NCBI GenBank assembly: GCA_039090855.1
Contig: CM077025.1
Span: 101,598,489 to 101,662,488, forward strand
From: Macrothele yani
Lineage: Eukaryota; Arthropoda; Arachnida; Araneae; Macrothelidae
Reading direction: 5' to 3'
DNA length: 64,000 bases
Shown here: in pieces, positions 10,467 through 21,438 of the stretch
Layout: each line of letters opens with the position of its first letter
How positions within the stretch are numbered: the stretch's first letter is position 1
Program-made: the position numbers and the translations under genes
The notes under the pieces: model-generated
Databases searched by the model: none
Seen by the model: only the letters and a program-made list of their open reading frames with translations
What the model was told of the DNA's origin: nothing

Positions 10467-10733
10467 TGAGTGACATGGGGTTGGTATCGTGGTGATTGGC
10501 CGTGCCATATTTAAAAAATGACCATTAAAAAACTGTGCAATTTTAACAACAATTGAAAAAATTTGCTCTCTATACGAGTGGTGATTGGTCATGCCGTATA
10601 AAATAATGACCATTAAAAAACTGACCAATTTTAATAAGAATTGAAAAAATTTGCTCTATACTGCATTTTTAATGGTCATTATTCCTATAGGATGCAACCA
10701 ATCACCATGATACCAACCCTATGTCACTAATCA
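10467..10733. repeat. Small foldback with internal tandem duplication
   Basis: Inverted ends start AGTGACATGGGGTTGG (left) and finish with its near reverse complement (right, to about 10733). Inside are two tandem ~80-bp copies (10490-10567 and 10580-10658) sharing AATGACCATTAAAAAACTG. Part of this unit also appears inverted near 10663-10720. Confidence 0.7.
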
Positions 10734-10938
10734 TTGATTTTTTCAGTTTAAAAAACACACGTGAACATTCCATTACAATTGTTTACATTCGATAGTCGCA
10801 ATTTTTTACGACACAATTTGCTCAAGTTTTTTAGTTCTTGTGCTATAAATTTGAAATTATTTTGGTTCAAACTGATAAAAAGGGAAGTGGAGCACATTGT
10901 GGACACAAGAAAAACGTCAGAATTGGCACCGGTAAGCC

Positions 10939-10980
10939 TTTCTTTCTCTCTCTCTCTCTCTTTTTTTTTTTTTTTTTTTT
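10939..10980 (+). repeat. (CT)n followed by poly-T
   Basis: A simple-sequence tract: an alternating CT run, then about 20 T. It creates spurious low-complexity open frames. Confidence 0.9.
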
Positions 10981-11689
10981 CCTAACTGTAATTGCTGACA
11001 TCATGGTCGAGGCCAACAATATGGCGCCAATGACGTCGCTTGTTGATTCGGTGAGACTTGAAAAAGTGGTTCCTGATCTGAGTGTGTCTTTCCCCTTTGT
11101 TTACATGCAACCTGATCACACCCAATGTGAAGGCATGAAGGACAGTAGTTCATGATAAATTTTAGGCATTTCTCTTTTAGAATGTTTTGTACTTTTGTTC
11201 TGAAAGTCATAAATTTATGTGTTCGTTTTCAGAGTTTGTTCTAACAGACGCCTTAACGAGCTTAGATTTTGCAATAACTTCGCTCAAAATTTGCTAACTG
11301 TACCCAAGTTATCGGTTGCCATTGGCAGCTTGTTCTAGTTCATTAAATATTCGTATTGCACCTGGAAAATCAAGGAAGAATTTCTGAAAACGGAAGTCAG
11401 ACGGAGCAAAGATTTCATCCATAATTGTCATTTTTCCCCCTGTGATGTTCCCTCTATCTTGTGTTGATGTGATCCAGTTTAATATTTACATAAATAAATT
11501 AACATGAACAATTCTGTCTTGCTCATGCTACCTTATATTCATATTCTTTCAATGCGTGTTCTGATTTTTCACCCAGTTAAAAAGTTCAGCTTTATTATTC
11601 TTTCTTCGTCAGTCTCATGTATGTGTGTGCAAGAAACGTCACACATTTTTCGAAGAAACATACTGCTAATAGATCCATTTTCAGTTCAG

Positions 11690-11800
11690 GTGTCAGTGTG
11701 AAACCCAGTTTTGCCGGTGGTAGACTTGAATACACTTTCTCCTGCTCTGGAGCCAAATGCTTTCCCAATTAAGCTATGCTGACAAGGACTTATCACTGCT
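11690..11800 (-). repeat. tRNA-derived SINE remnant, second copy
   Basis: The minus strand reads AGCATAGCTTAATTGGGAAAG, then CATTTGGCTCCAGAGCAG, then GTATTCAAGTCTACC. These are tRNA-like A box, anticodon arm and B box regions. Related to 9290-9440. Confidence 0.5.
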
Positions 11801-11979
11801 ACTGTATGTTATGCTCTTCAAGGAAACACTGGCCATGCTCAACCAAAAGAATAATAGTAACAGTTTAATACAACATATCTATGCCAAAACAATAACATTC
11901 ATTTGCATTTTTAAGTTCAAGTGCATATGTTGATAAATCAACCTCTTTTTTAGCACATCTTTTGTTAAAAAAGATCATG

Positions 11980-13800
11980 TTTAACTATCGGTTTGTTCGT
12001 TCGTCCGTCCGTCTGTAGACACAATATCTCTGCAACTATTAATTCCGATTTGAAAAATTCTTTTTGCGTTGGGAAGCTTGAAATATGTGAATGATGATCC
12101 TTCATTTCGTTTTTTTTTTTTTTTTTTTTTTTGTACGATGCACAATTTCACTGCTATTGGGTGTAAATGCAAGTGATGTTGAATTCAAAAATATGTTTTA
12201 TTCGACATATTTGCTTCTCAACATCCAATTGAAAAATTCTCATATCTTTCGATTCCATTTATGTCAAAGAGTATTTTAGGTATAGTTACTTTTTCAAGTT
12301 ACCAAAGATTTCCCACTAGAGGGCGTAAAAGTAAATTACATTTTCCCCAATATCTCTTCTTCTAAAACTCCGATTTGAATTTTTTTTTTTTTCTTCAGCG
12401 GATGCAGCTCCTGATGGAAAATCTTTTGCATATAATTTCTAATTTTTGGTAAATAATACCTTGGCCACCACGGGACGTAAGTGTTAATTTTTGCTTCTGA
12501 TGTATTTGCCATAAAATCTGAGCTCCTAAAATCGTGATTAAAAAACTTCTTTTGCGGACCGATGCCACTCAGGTCGATAAACCTTTCCGAATATTTTCTT
12601 CTTAAAATATACCAGGGTTTCTCCACCAGGGGACATAGATGTATATCTTATTTTTGTCAATATCTCTACTTCTAGGAGTCCGATTTGAAAAATTTCTTCT
12701 TCGTTTGGATAGTGTTTCCAGTGTGACATGTTTTTCATACAATTTCAAAATTTTCAAGTAATTCATAGACTTTCCACTAGGGAGTGTAAAGGTAAATTGT
12801 GTTTCCCCCTATATCTCTGCTTCTAAATCTGTGATTTGAAAAATTATTTCTACATCTGGTACAGTTCCTGATGAGAAATCCTTTGCACATAATTTATAAT
12901 TTTTGTAAAAAAGTTTGGCCACCAGGAAGCATAAGTCTTAATTTCCGATTCTGGTGTATTTGCAGCAAAATAGGAGCTTCTAAAATCTCGATAAAAAAAA
13001 AAAAGTCGTTTGTAGACTGATACTACTCATGTCGACAAACCTTTTAGGAACATTTTACTCTTAAAATAATGCATGGTTTCTATGCCAGGGGGCGTAGATG
13101 TATATCTTATTTTTGTCAATATCGCTGCTTCTAGAAGTCTGATTTGAAAAATTCCTTCTTTGTTGGATAGTGTTTCCGATGCGAAATGTTTTTCATATAA
13201 ATTCAGAATTTTCAAACAAATCATAGACTTTCCGCTAGGGGGCACAAAGGTAAATTGCGTTTTCTGTGTTATTTCTGCTTCTAAAACTCCGATTTGAAAA
13301 AATTTTCCTGTATCGCATACAACACCTGATGTAAAATATTTTTCATATAATTTCTAATGTTTGGTAAAGAATGGTTTGGCCACCAGGGGACGTAAGCATT
13401 AATTTCTGCTTCTGGTGTATTTGCAGTAAAATCTGGGCTCCTGAAAACTCTACTAAAAATTCATTTTTCTTAGACCGATACCACTCATAGTGAAAAACCT
13501 TTTGAGAATAGTTTCTTCCTAAAATAATGCATGGCTTTCCCACCAGAGGAAGTAAAGTTACATCTTAATTTTTTCAATATCTCTGTTTCTAAGAGTCATA
13601 TTTAAAACATTCTTTCTGCGTTGGAGAGCGTTTCCGATGCGAAATGTTTTTCATATAAATTCATATTTTTCTTAAGGCACAAGTCTGCAACCAGAGGGCG
13701 TAAGCTCACGATTCCGTTTACAGCAATATCTGAGGGATTAAAAACCTGATTGAAAAACTTCTTTCTTCTGTCAGATACTATTGTTTTCCTTACCGGTTCC
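11980..13800 (+). repeat. Higher-order tandem array of ~153-bp monomers
   Basis: From about 12300 to 13700 a ~153-bp monomer repeats, with three diverged monomer types in rotation giving a ~458-bp higher-order period. Shared blocks include AATATCTCTGCTTCTAAAA followed by a CCGATTTGAAAAATT-like stretch. Each monomer has a CCACYAGGGGGCG-like core, at about 12313, 12465, 12623, 12774, 12919, 13083, 13232, 13380, 13540 and 13688. The 5' edge (11990-12060) has GTTCGTCCGTCCGTCTGT. A more diverged relative lies at 34490-35550. Confidence 0.85.
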
Positions 13801-14124
13801 ATTGACTTTGAATAGCTTTGATAAATTTAATTTGCATCAGAACAGATTCAAAAGACGTGCTTATTACACCCAAAAATTTGGAGTCATCTTTCTTGTTTTT
13901 GGTAGTCATTCCTTATATCTGTGATGGAGTGATTAATGATTTGTGCATGCTTTATCTCAGTTATTTTTTAATATTGTAAAAAAAGTTTTTTTTAATGTGA
14001 CATAGGCTACAATAATAATAAAAGTTCATGTAACTGATTGCTTTCCTGTAATATTATTAAAAAATATGGAAATTACTTATGAAGTAACTTTTATGGAATT
14101 GAGCTTTACATGTCCTTACTATAG
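13801..14124. other. Intron tail before the next exon, nothing recognised
   Basis: AT-rich sequence leading to the TATAG acceptor at 14120-14124. No element seen. Confidence 0.5.
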
Positions 14125-14319
14125 GAACCCAGAAAGTGGAGTAAAAAAATTAGGACATACTACACCAGGAGGTACGAGTAGCGGTGTGAGTTCTTTTAAA
14201 CAACCCCCTGCAGAGCCAAACATTGATTTTGAGCTGGATGTCAAAGTATTTTTCAACAGTGGAAAATGTGTGCTGCACACTAAAGATGTGGCTAAGGATG
14301 ACCAAGAAGTCTTGAAAAG
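14125..14319 (+). CDS. tweek: BLTP1/tweek internal exon B
   Basis: A 195-bp exon, phase 2 in and phase 2 out, with acceptor TACTATAG and donor GTTTGT. It encodes about 64 residues, including the stretch PNIDFELDVKVFFNSGKC followed by VLHTKD. I recognise this as the conserved 'FNSGKCVLH' segment of the BLTP1/KIAA1109/tweek family, part of the repeating beta-groove rod. The donor is weak. A nearby GTTAAG would be stronger by sequence but would break the phase with the next exon, so GTTTGT is preferred. The joined reading is ...EVLKR|SMKKERSFSGG.... Confidence 0.92.
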
Positions 14320-16661
14320 GTTTGTTAAGCATGGGGGAAAATAATTCATTTTACTTCCATTTTGAGACCTAAAGAAACCTGTTGTGTTGTTTTGTATTTG
14401 AACAAAAGTGTCTAATGAAATACAGACATTTAGCTGATTTTGGCTTCTGAAAGGAGCTGTACACAGTTAATATGTAACCAGAAACTAATAATTTCTTTTT
14501 AGCTTTTGATGTGAGTGCCTTGGTAAATATGTACCTAATTAGGGCTCTAAACATGAGTTGAGTTGCTGAAATATATAATTGCAGTAGAACCTCAATACAT
14601 TTTTAAAGGGACCAGGTAAAATTATTGCATAATTGAAGAAAACATATAAATGAAACAGGGTATGTTTCTGTCACTAGATGGCAGCACATGGAGACAGTAC
14701 TAGTTGCAATAGAAAAAATCAGGTTTGAATGTGTAATTTTTTCGATTTAGTTGACCTTGAAGACATTGCATTGTCCTCACTCAATCTGTTTATGTTTGTA
14801 AATAATTGTCATGAGAATCGAAACTGGAATTTTTGATTTTGCAGTTAAAGCCATCTTCGTCAGTGTGTGATTTTCATGAATTTCCTTCAAAATCTCCTTT
14901 TTTTTTTTTTTTTTTTTTTTTTTATGATAAGGCTTTACGAAATCATAAAGCCATGGCTCCAAAGCAAGAAAGCAAATACAAGTGAAGGTCTTAAAAGAAG
15001 AAACATGATATAACAACATTAAGCAAGAGTATGTGTCTACTGCATGTGCCATCTGAGATGACAAATGGTACCTCAGGAGGAGCATGTCAAATAGCAGGTA
15101 GGTGACAGAAAATAAGATGAATGAAAGGCGAGGGATCGGAATATGTAAAACAGAATTTGTGGTGAAGGAGGTGGTGGGAAGTGAGTTTGGTAAATGAAAA
15201 TCCTTGTGGTTTGAATTTTTAAATCATGACACCATAACAGCACAATGTAGCATATAAATGAAAAGAAATCTAATTCAATTAATGTATAATTGATAAAATT
15301 CAACATTAAAGGCACTTCACAATTTTAGGACTGGTGACATTTCACATATAAATGAGAAAAACATATAGGTATGAAACATGCAAAAGCAGTTTTACTGCAT
15401 ACTTCAGTGCATGATTCCATGTCCGTAATTTTGTTTGAACTCATCAGGGGATCACGCACAGTGATGTGATGTTTGAAATGTTAGTTTATTTACAGAATTT
15501 TATTTTCAAAGAGCAGACGAAAAAAATTATGTAGTGTGAGTGAGTGTGGACAGCTCACTGAATTCAGCTACTCTTAATGCATTTTGATATTCCAACTTGA
15601 CATGTTCAAATTTTCCCCCCATGTTCTAAAATACTTTTACCAACATACATTTTGAAATATCAATTAAGAGTGCACCAAACCGTGCAAGTTCAAAATGTTT
15701 ATAGTGTAGTATCAATCCATTTATTTAGTGGTGTACTATAGTATATACACATCACCAAGCTTTTGCTCTCCACTTCAAGGCCAATGCTAGACATAAAATG
15801 CATTTCAAATAAATATTATGAAATGCATTTCAGATAAAATTGAACTTATTTCTAAACTTGGCCTTGAAAAAGCCTCCCATTGGAAAGTGATAGCTGGAAA
15901 ATTTCTAGATACTGTGTTACTATGCTGTAAGTGTTTTGAACATACACATTTTGAATATTACTGCATGGAAGATACTGTATTGTGAGAATCTTCATGTTTG
16001 TAGAAATATTGCCAAAAATGTAGTAAAATCAATCGTGTTTGCAATACCACATGGTAAGCATATACTGCTGAAACTGACTTTTAGAGCATGCCATGTTGTA
16101 AGCAGCTGTATTTCACACAATATTGGCAGCTGTGTTGCAAATTTGCACATGCTACCTTTGTTAAGGACTTTCTGAGCTGAATGATATCAGAAATGGCCTT
16201 AAAACATTTACCTTATTCCCAGGCATGTAAACCGTTTTGACTTAGCCAGTTTTCAACAGTCAAGCACACCTAAAATGAGTTTTCTTTTATGAACAAAGGA
16301 TGTCCTGCATACAGTCAGATAATCCCTTTCAGATATGACAAAATGGTCTGCTGAGAGTCTTTGCCACCTTATGGGGATATTATGTTGAAGGCACTTCATA
16401 CTGTTGTGTATAATGGTAAACACTTTTAGTTTAGTATCTATCACCATATTGCCCCTACTTGCATCCCCCGATATACTTCACAATGTAGTGAACTGCTTGG
16501 TTGTAATATAATTTTTATGTAGATCTTAAGTATAGTTTACCTTTCTGCAACATTTTTAGTCTTTCCCTTTGATTGGGTTCATTGATGCAGATCTTCTTTC
16601 CCACACAGTTTTGTCTTGCATGAAGAAGCTCTCTAAATTCTTCTCCATCATATTATTATTA
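14320..16661. other. Intronic sequence, nothing recognised
   Basis: Contains a ~25-base poly-T tract near 14899-14923 and chance open frames only. A faint GCCTTGAAAAAGCC / TTGGAAAG pattern near 15860 was looked at and not called. Confidence 0.45.
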
Positions 16662-17337
16662 CAGGGTTCCCACGCAACCTGGAAAACCGGGAATTCTCAG
16701 GGAATTTGAAAAATGTTCCAAAAATCAGGGAAAACTCAGGGAAAATCATGTTTTTCCGTAAAAATCAGGGAATTTTTTATCAGGGAACTGAAAAGTCAGG
16801 GAATTTTTTATTTTGCCAAGAAAATATTTTGTTTCAGACTTTTGTAGAATATATTTCTGTATTATTATATTTGCACTTTTAAGGTATTAACCTCTTGCAA
16901 AGTGCGCATAGTTTACGTGCAATTCATAAATGAAAAAACCATGAGGAATAACCACTCACCATAAAGATCATGGTAACCTTCAATGGACCATACACTTCCA
17001 ACACGTCATTCATCGTGATGTAACTGGGCTTCCACAGGTTTACAGACTTCCCGCTTACGCTTCTTATTTTCTGGTGTGAAACATCGTTTTTTTTTTTTTC
17101 TTTTTTTCTTTTCCTTTGCCTTATAATATGTTACTATAATGCTTGTCAATTCGATAAAATCACACATACACTCATTCATACAATTCAAGTAAAAACTATG
17201 TACATAAACCTTACATTCACAGGTGATTAAACCTTAGTCAACTCTAATTATGGAACTCCTCCTTCTGTTTCACAACCTCTGCTACTCCCCTGCAATTGTC
17301 ACACCCATTCAGCCCCGCACATCCAATCCTCTAGTAC

Positions 17338-17363
17338 TTTCGACAGGTCCCTGTCATCTTCAG
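17338..17363 (-). ncRNA. Hammerhead-like motif, PLE-A unit 1
   Basis: On the element's sense (minus) strand: CTGAAGA, T, GACAG, loop GGAC, CTGTC, GAAA. It lies just downstream of the endonuclease frame, where PLE terminal repeats carry hammerhead motifs. The core matches CUGANGA/GAAA with one extra base. Other stems are not verified. Confidence 0.45.
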
Positions 17364-17395
17364 GAGGCAGGTGTGTCTCATCCGCCCACCACAGC

Positions 17396-18292
17396 TCAAG
17401 TGAGCAGAGCCATCGAGGCATGGGCTCCAGTCGCTATCTCTGAATCGTTGTGTCTCTGGCGCCATCTATTGTCCCTGCTGCTCTTTTTTCCCTCTTTCTT
17501 TTTACGCTGCTGTTCAATTTTTATTAGGGCTTTCCATTGTTCGTTTAGGTTATTTGGCTCATTAATGTTGCATAATCTTGATCTGTTTTTTTCAATTAAC
17601 ACTGATTCTGCAATTCTTAACTGCTTTTCATTTTTACAGCTCTTAATAATTTTAATATCTTCAAACCTTGGACATTTTTGATTTTCCATACAGTATTGGG
17701 TCAATGCTGTCTTAGCCTCTTTTTTATTCCAATTATTAATATGCTGGTTCAATCTATACTTTAATTTATTCTTGGTGCTGCCTATATATGACACAGGTGG
17801 TTGCTGGTTTATTGGGATTTCATAAATTCCTGCTCTATCTAATTGGCTAATTTTTTCATTTTTAATCACTAAATTTTTTACAGTAAGTACCTGATTTCCT
17901 ACCTGTATGCCATATTTGCCACAAACTTTATTAATTTCTGCTGAAACATTTTCTATATATGGTATTGCACCCACATATTTTACAAGTTTTTTATCAGTCT
18001 TGACCTTATTGTAACCTTGAGTTACTTCATAAATCCATTTTTTTAATACCTGTTTGGGGTATCCAAAAGCATATGCAATTTTTTCAATATATTCAATTTC
18101 TTCCTTTCTATACTGTTCAATTGATAAATGTGTTAAACTTCTTTTAATTAGTGTTTTAACACTATTTCTTTTATGTGTTAATGGATGTGATGACTGAAAT
18201 GGTATAAGTACTGGGATATATGAAGATTTTCTATGTACTCTGAATTGTAAATTCTCCTCTGTTTTAATAATCAAAACGTCCAAAAATGCCAA
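17396..18292 (-). pseudogene. PLE-A unit 1: RT thumb plus GIY-YIG endonuclease
   Basis: A 298-codon open frame. Residues 1-50 (AFLDVLIIKTEENLQFRVHR) are the end of the PLE reverse transcriptase, so this is not a natural start; the first codon here is TTG. The GIY-YIG endonuclease core follows: GIY at 155-157, YIG at 169-171, then Arg 180 and Glu 229 in AESVLIEK. This nuclease nicks the target DNA in canonical Penelope elements. The frame is shifted by -1 relative to the upstream RT frame, and the same shift occurs in unit 2. The C-terminus is basic (QQRKKKEGKKSS). Confidence 0.85.
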
Positions 18293-18324
18293 AGTATTGT
18301 CATGTTCTTGTTCTACTGTCAGTT

Positions 18325-19936
18325 CTATAGATGGATAAATTTCACTATACTTTTTGTCAAGTCCTCAAGTTCATCATTTTTTAGCCTGGATAACAGAAAA
18401 ATGTCATCAACATACCTGCAGTATATCAGTGGTGGATCCTCGAGTTTACTTATTATTTTTTCCTCAATGTCACTCATTATAATTTCAGCAAATAAAGTTG
18501 ACAGTGGTGACCCCATAGGTCCACCATGATTTTGTTTGTACATCTTGTTGTTAAACTTAAAAATGTTATTTTCATATATGTACAATAAAATTTCTCTTAA
18601 CTCCTCTATTTGTATTGCATTCATTGTCTGTAGCACATACAATTTTTCAATAATTATTTCTATTGCCTGAGGTACTGGTGTGCTAGGAAAAAGAGCTCTC
18701 ACATCCATACTAGCCATATGATATTCACTTAAATCTTGTTTAATTACTTTAATTTTCTCAATAAATTCGTATGTATTCTTCACAGTGAACCTTGTCTTCA
18801 TGAACACAGGTGCCAAAAATTTGTAGATATTCTTTTCTAGTTTTATTAGTGGGGAATTCCTTTTTGATACAATCACTCTCATAGGTGTATCAGGCTTATG
18901 AGTTTTTATTTTTGCAATCATTTTTGGTATTCCAGTACCCATTGGTGGGTATGCTTTCTTTATTTCATCAGGCAAGGTGCTGTGATTTCTTATTCTAGCT
19001 AAGTACCTTACTTGAGATTCGGTTGGGTCTTTTGTTAGAATGCTGCAATTTAGTTCTTCTATAGCTCTATTCATTTTTAGATCATATTCAGTTGTGTTTA
19101 ATATTACAATTTGCCCTGTTTTATCAGCTTCACAGAATTTAATTGTTGGGTCATCTCTTAATTTAATCAGTTGTTCTTTCTCATACTGAATTTTATCTAT
19201 ATGATATTTCTTTTTCTTACTTTTTTCATTAAATTCTTTCAAAACAATTCTATACAGTTTACTTCGAAAATTTTCACGTTCTTCTGCTGGTACACTGCGT
19301 GCCATTTCTTCTAAGTTGGGTATTAATTCCTCCGTTCTCGGCAGGCTCCGTGGAAACGCAAATTTTTTACCTCTCTGCAAAATAGCTCTCTGCGTGAAAC
19401 TCAAGGTCAAGTTGGACTTATTATGATATACCTCATACATATTCTCCCGTTGTTCTTGTACACGTTGTCTGTCAATCATCACGTGCAACTTTTTTTCCAT
19501 GACTGCTCTTGAGCATTTTTTTCGTATTCCACGATGTCAAAAATTTCTCTGAAGGTTACGTCCAAAATCTCATCTCTCCAATTACCGTCGAACTTTCTAT
19601 ACTTTTATAACATATCAAATCGATTAAATGTAAACATTTCATATTCAAGTTAAAAATCAGTTTCCTTTTATTGACAATTTCAGCTCTTAATCTCTTTTTT
19701 TGGCACTCCTGGATTATTCTATTATCCTTAGCAGTGACTGGGCAATTCCGTATTTTTAAATACTTTGGTGTTATTTCTAGGTCACGGCACGTCACCAAAA
19801 ATTCTTCTTGATTTTCTGACTTTACTAATTTAATTTTAGCCTTCTTAAACGCCTTAATATCTCTCATCTCGAAGTTGTGAAATTGATTCCTATAGCGCAT
19901 AATCCCAGAGTATGATAGCGACTGCAAACCCCTCAC
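18325..19936 (-). pseudogene. PLE-A unit 1: reverse transcriptase, frameshifted
   Basis: Two open frames (19556-19936 and 18325-19500) together correspond to the RT ORF of unit 2. The break lies near 19500-19600, where unit 1 has 7 T where unit 2 has 8, and one T fewer in another run. Catalytic motifs are present in the second part: FCEADKTGQIVILN, then GGPMGSPLSTLFAEI, then CRYVDDIFLLS with the catalytic YVDD. The enzyme would copy PLE RNA at the nicked target. As it stands the copy is broken. Confidence 0.85.
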
Positions 19937-20451
19937 CTCAACTATCCCAGCTCAGAATTTTGCGTGTAATTCTCAATTATTATATTTGCACTTTTAAGGT
20001 ATTAACCTCTTGCAAAGTGCGCATAGTTTACGTGCAATTCATAAAATGAAAAAACCATGAGGAATAACCACTCACCATAAAGATCATGGTAACCTTCAAT
20101 GGACCATACACTTCCAACACGTCATTCATCGTGATGTAACTGGGCTTCCACAGGTTTACAGACTTCCCGCTTACGCTTCTTATTTTCTGGTGTGAAACAT
20201 CGTTTTTTTTTTCTTTTTTTCTTTTCCTTTGCCTTATAATATGTTACTATAATGCTTGTCAATTCGATAAAATCACACATACACTCATTCATACAATTCA
20301 AGTAAAAACTATGTACATAAACCTTACATTCACAGGTGATTAAACCTTAGTCAACTCTAATTATGGAACTCCTCCTTCTGTTTCACAACCTCTGCTACTC
20401 CCCCTGCAATTGTCACACCCATTCAGCCCCGCACATCCAATCCTCTAGTAC

Positions 20452-20477
20452 TTTCGACAGGTCCCTGTCATCTTCAG
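20452..20477 (-). ncRNA. Hammerhead-like motif, PLE-A unit 2
   Basis: Identical to the unit 1 motif, in the same position after the endonuclease frame. Confidence 0.45.
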
Positions 20478-20509
20478 GAGGCAGGTGTGTCTCATCCGCC
20501 TACCACAGC

Positions 20510-21406
20510 TCAAGTGAGCAGAGCCATCGAGGCATGGGCTCCAGTCGCTATCTCTGAATCGTTGTGTCTCTGGCGCCATCTATTGTCCCTGCTGCTCTTT
20601 TTTCCCTCTTTCTTTTTACGCTGCTGTTCAATTTTTATTAGGGCTTTCCATTGTTCGTTTAGGTTATTTGGCTTATTAATGTTGCATAATCTTGATCTGT
20701 TTTTTTCAATTAACACTGATTCTGCAATTCTTAACTGCTTTTCATTTTTACAGCTCTTAATAATTTTAATATCTTCAAACCTTGGACATTTTTGATTTTC
20801 CATACAGTATTGGGTCAATGCTGTCTTAGCCTCTTTTTTATTCCAATTATTAATATGCTGGTTCAATCTATACTTTAATTTATTCTTGGTGCTGCCTATA
20901 TATGACACAGGTGGTTGCTGGTTTATTGGGATTTCATAAATTCCTGCTCTATCTAATTGGCTAATTTTTTCATTTTTAATCACTAAATTTTTTACAGTAA
21001 GTACCTGATTTCCTACCTGTATGCCATATTTGCCACAAACTTTATTAATTTCTGCTGAAACATTTTCTATATATGGTATTGCACCCACATATTTTACAAG
21101 TTTTTTATCAGTCTTGACCTTATTGTAACCTTGAGTTACTTCATAAATCCATTTTTTTAATACCTGTTTGGGGTATCCAAAAGCATATGCAATTTTTTCA
21201 ATATATTCAATTTCTTCCTTTCTATACTGTTCAATTGATGAATGTGTTAAACTTCTTTTAATTAGTGTTTTAACACTATTTCTTTTATGTGTTAATGGAT
21301 GTGATGACTGAAATGGTATAAGTACTGGGATATATGAAGATTTTCTATGTACTCTGAATTGTAAATTCTCCTCTGTTTTAATAATCAAAACGTCCAAAAA
21401 TGCCAA
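20510..21406 (-). pseudogene. PLE-A unit 2: RT thumb plus GIY-YIG endonuclease
   Basis: 298 codons, nearly identical to the unit 1 frame (for example SSIEQ for LSIEQ, and NINKPNN for NINEPNN). The GIY/YIG, Arg and Glu residues are intact. Its first codon is TTG (LAFLDVL), and the open frame continues upstream as DKKYSEIYPSIELTVEQEHD with no start. This shows that it is the continuation of the RT in a -1 frame rather than a separate gene. Confidence 0.85.
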
Positions 21407-21438
21407 AGTATTGTCATGTTCTTGTTCTACTGTCAGTT

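Noticed and set aside
14320..14332. GTTAAG downstream as the donor of exon B
   Set aside because: Would give phase 0, which does not join to the conserved RSMKKERS reading of the next exon.
15858..15885. GCCTTGAAAAAGCC ... TTGGAAAG, possible PLE 3' motif
   Set aside because: Core bases do not match CUGANGA, and the stem is poor.
17475..17495. TAGATGGCGCC in PLE-A as a deliberate CTCF-like site
   Set aside because: It lies in coding sequence (DNRWRQR) and is explained by the protein. Only a partial match to the full motif.
17250..17681. + strand open frames over PLE-A (MELLLLFHNLCYSP...)
   Set aside because: These are antisense shadows of the conserved endonuclease frame. They recur in each unit only because the units are near-identical.
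18665..18700. Programmed -1 frameshift signal between PLE-A RT and thumb
   Set aside because: No canonical X_XXY_YYZ heptamer in the right phase. Kept only as an open question in the findings.
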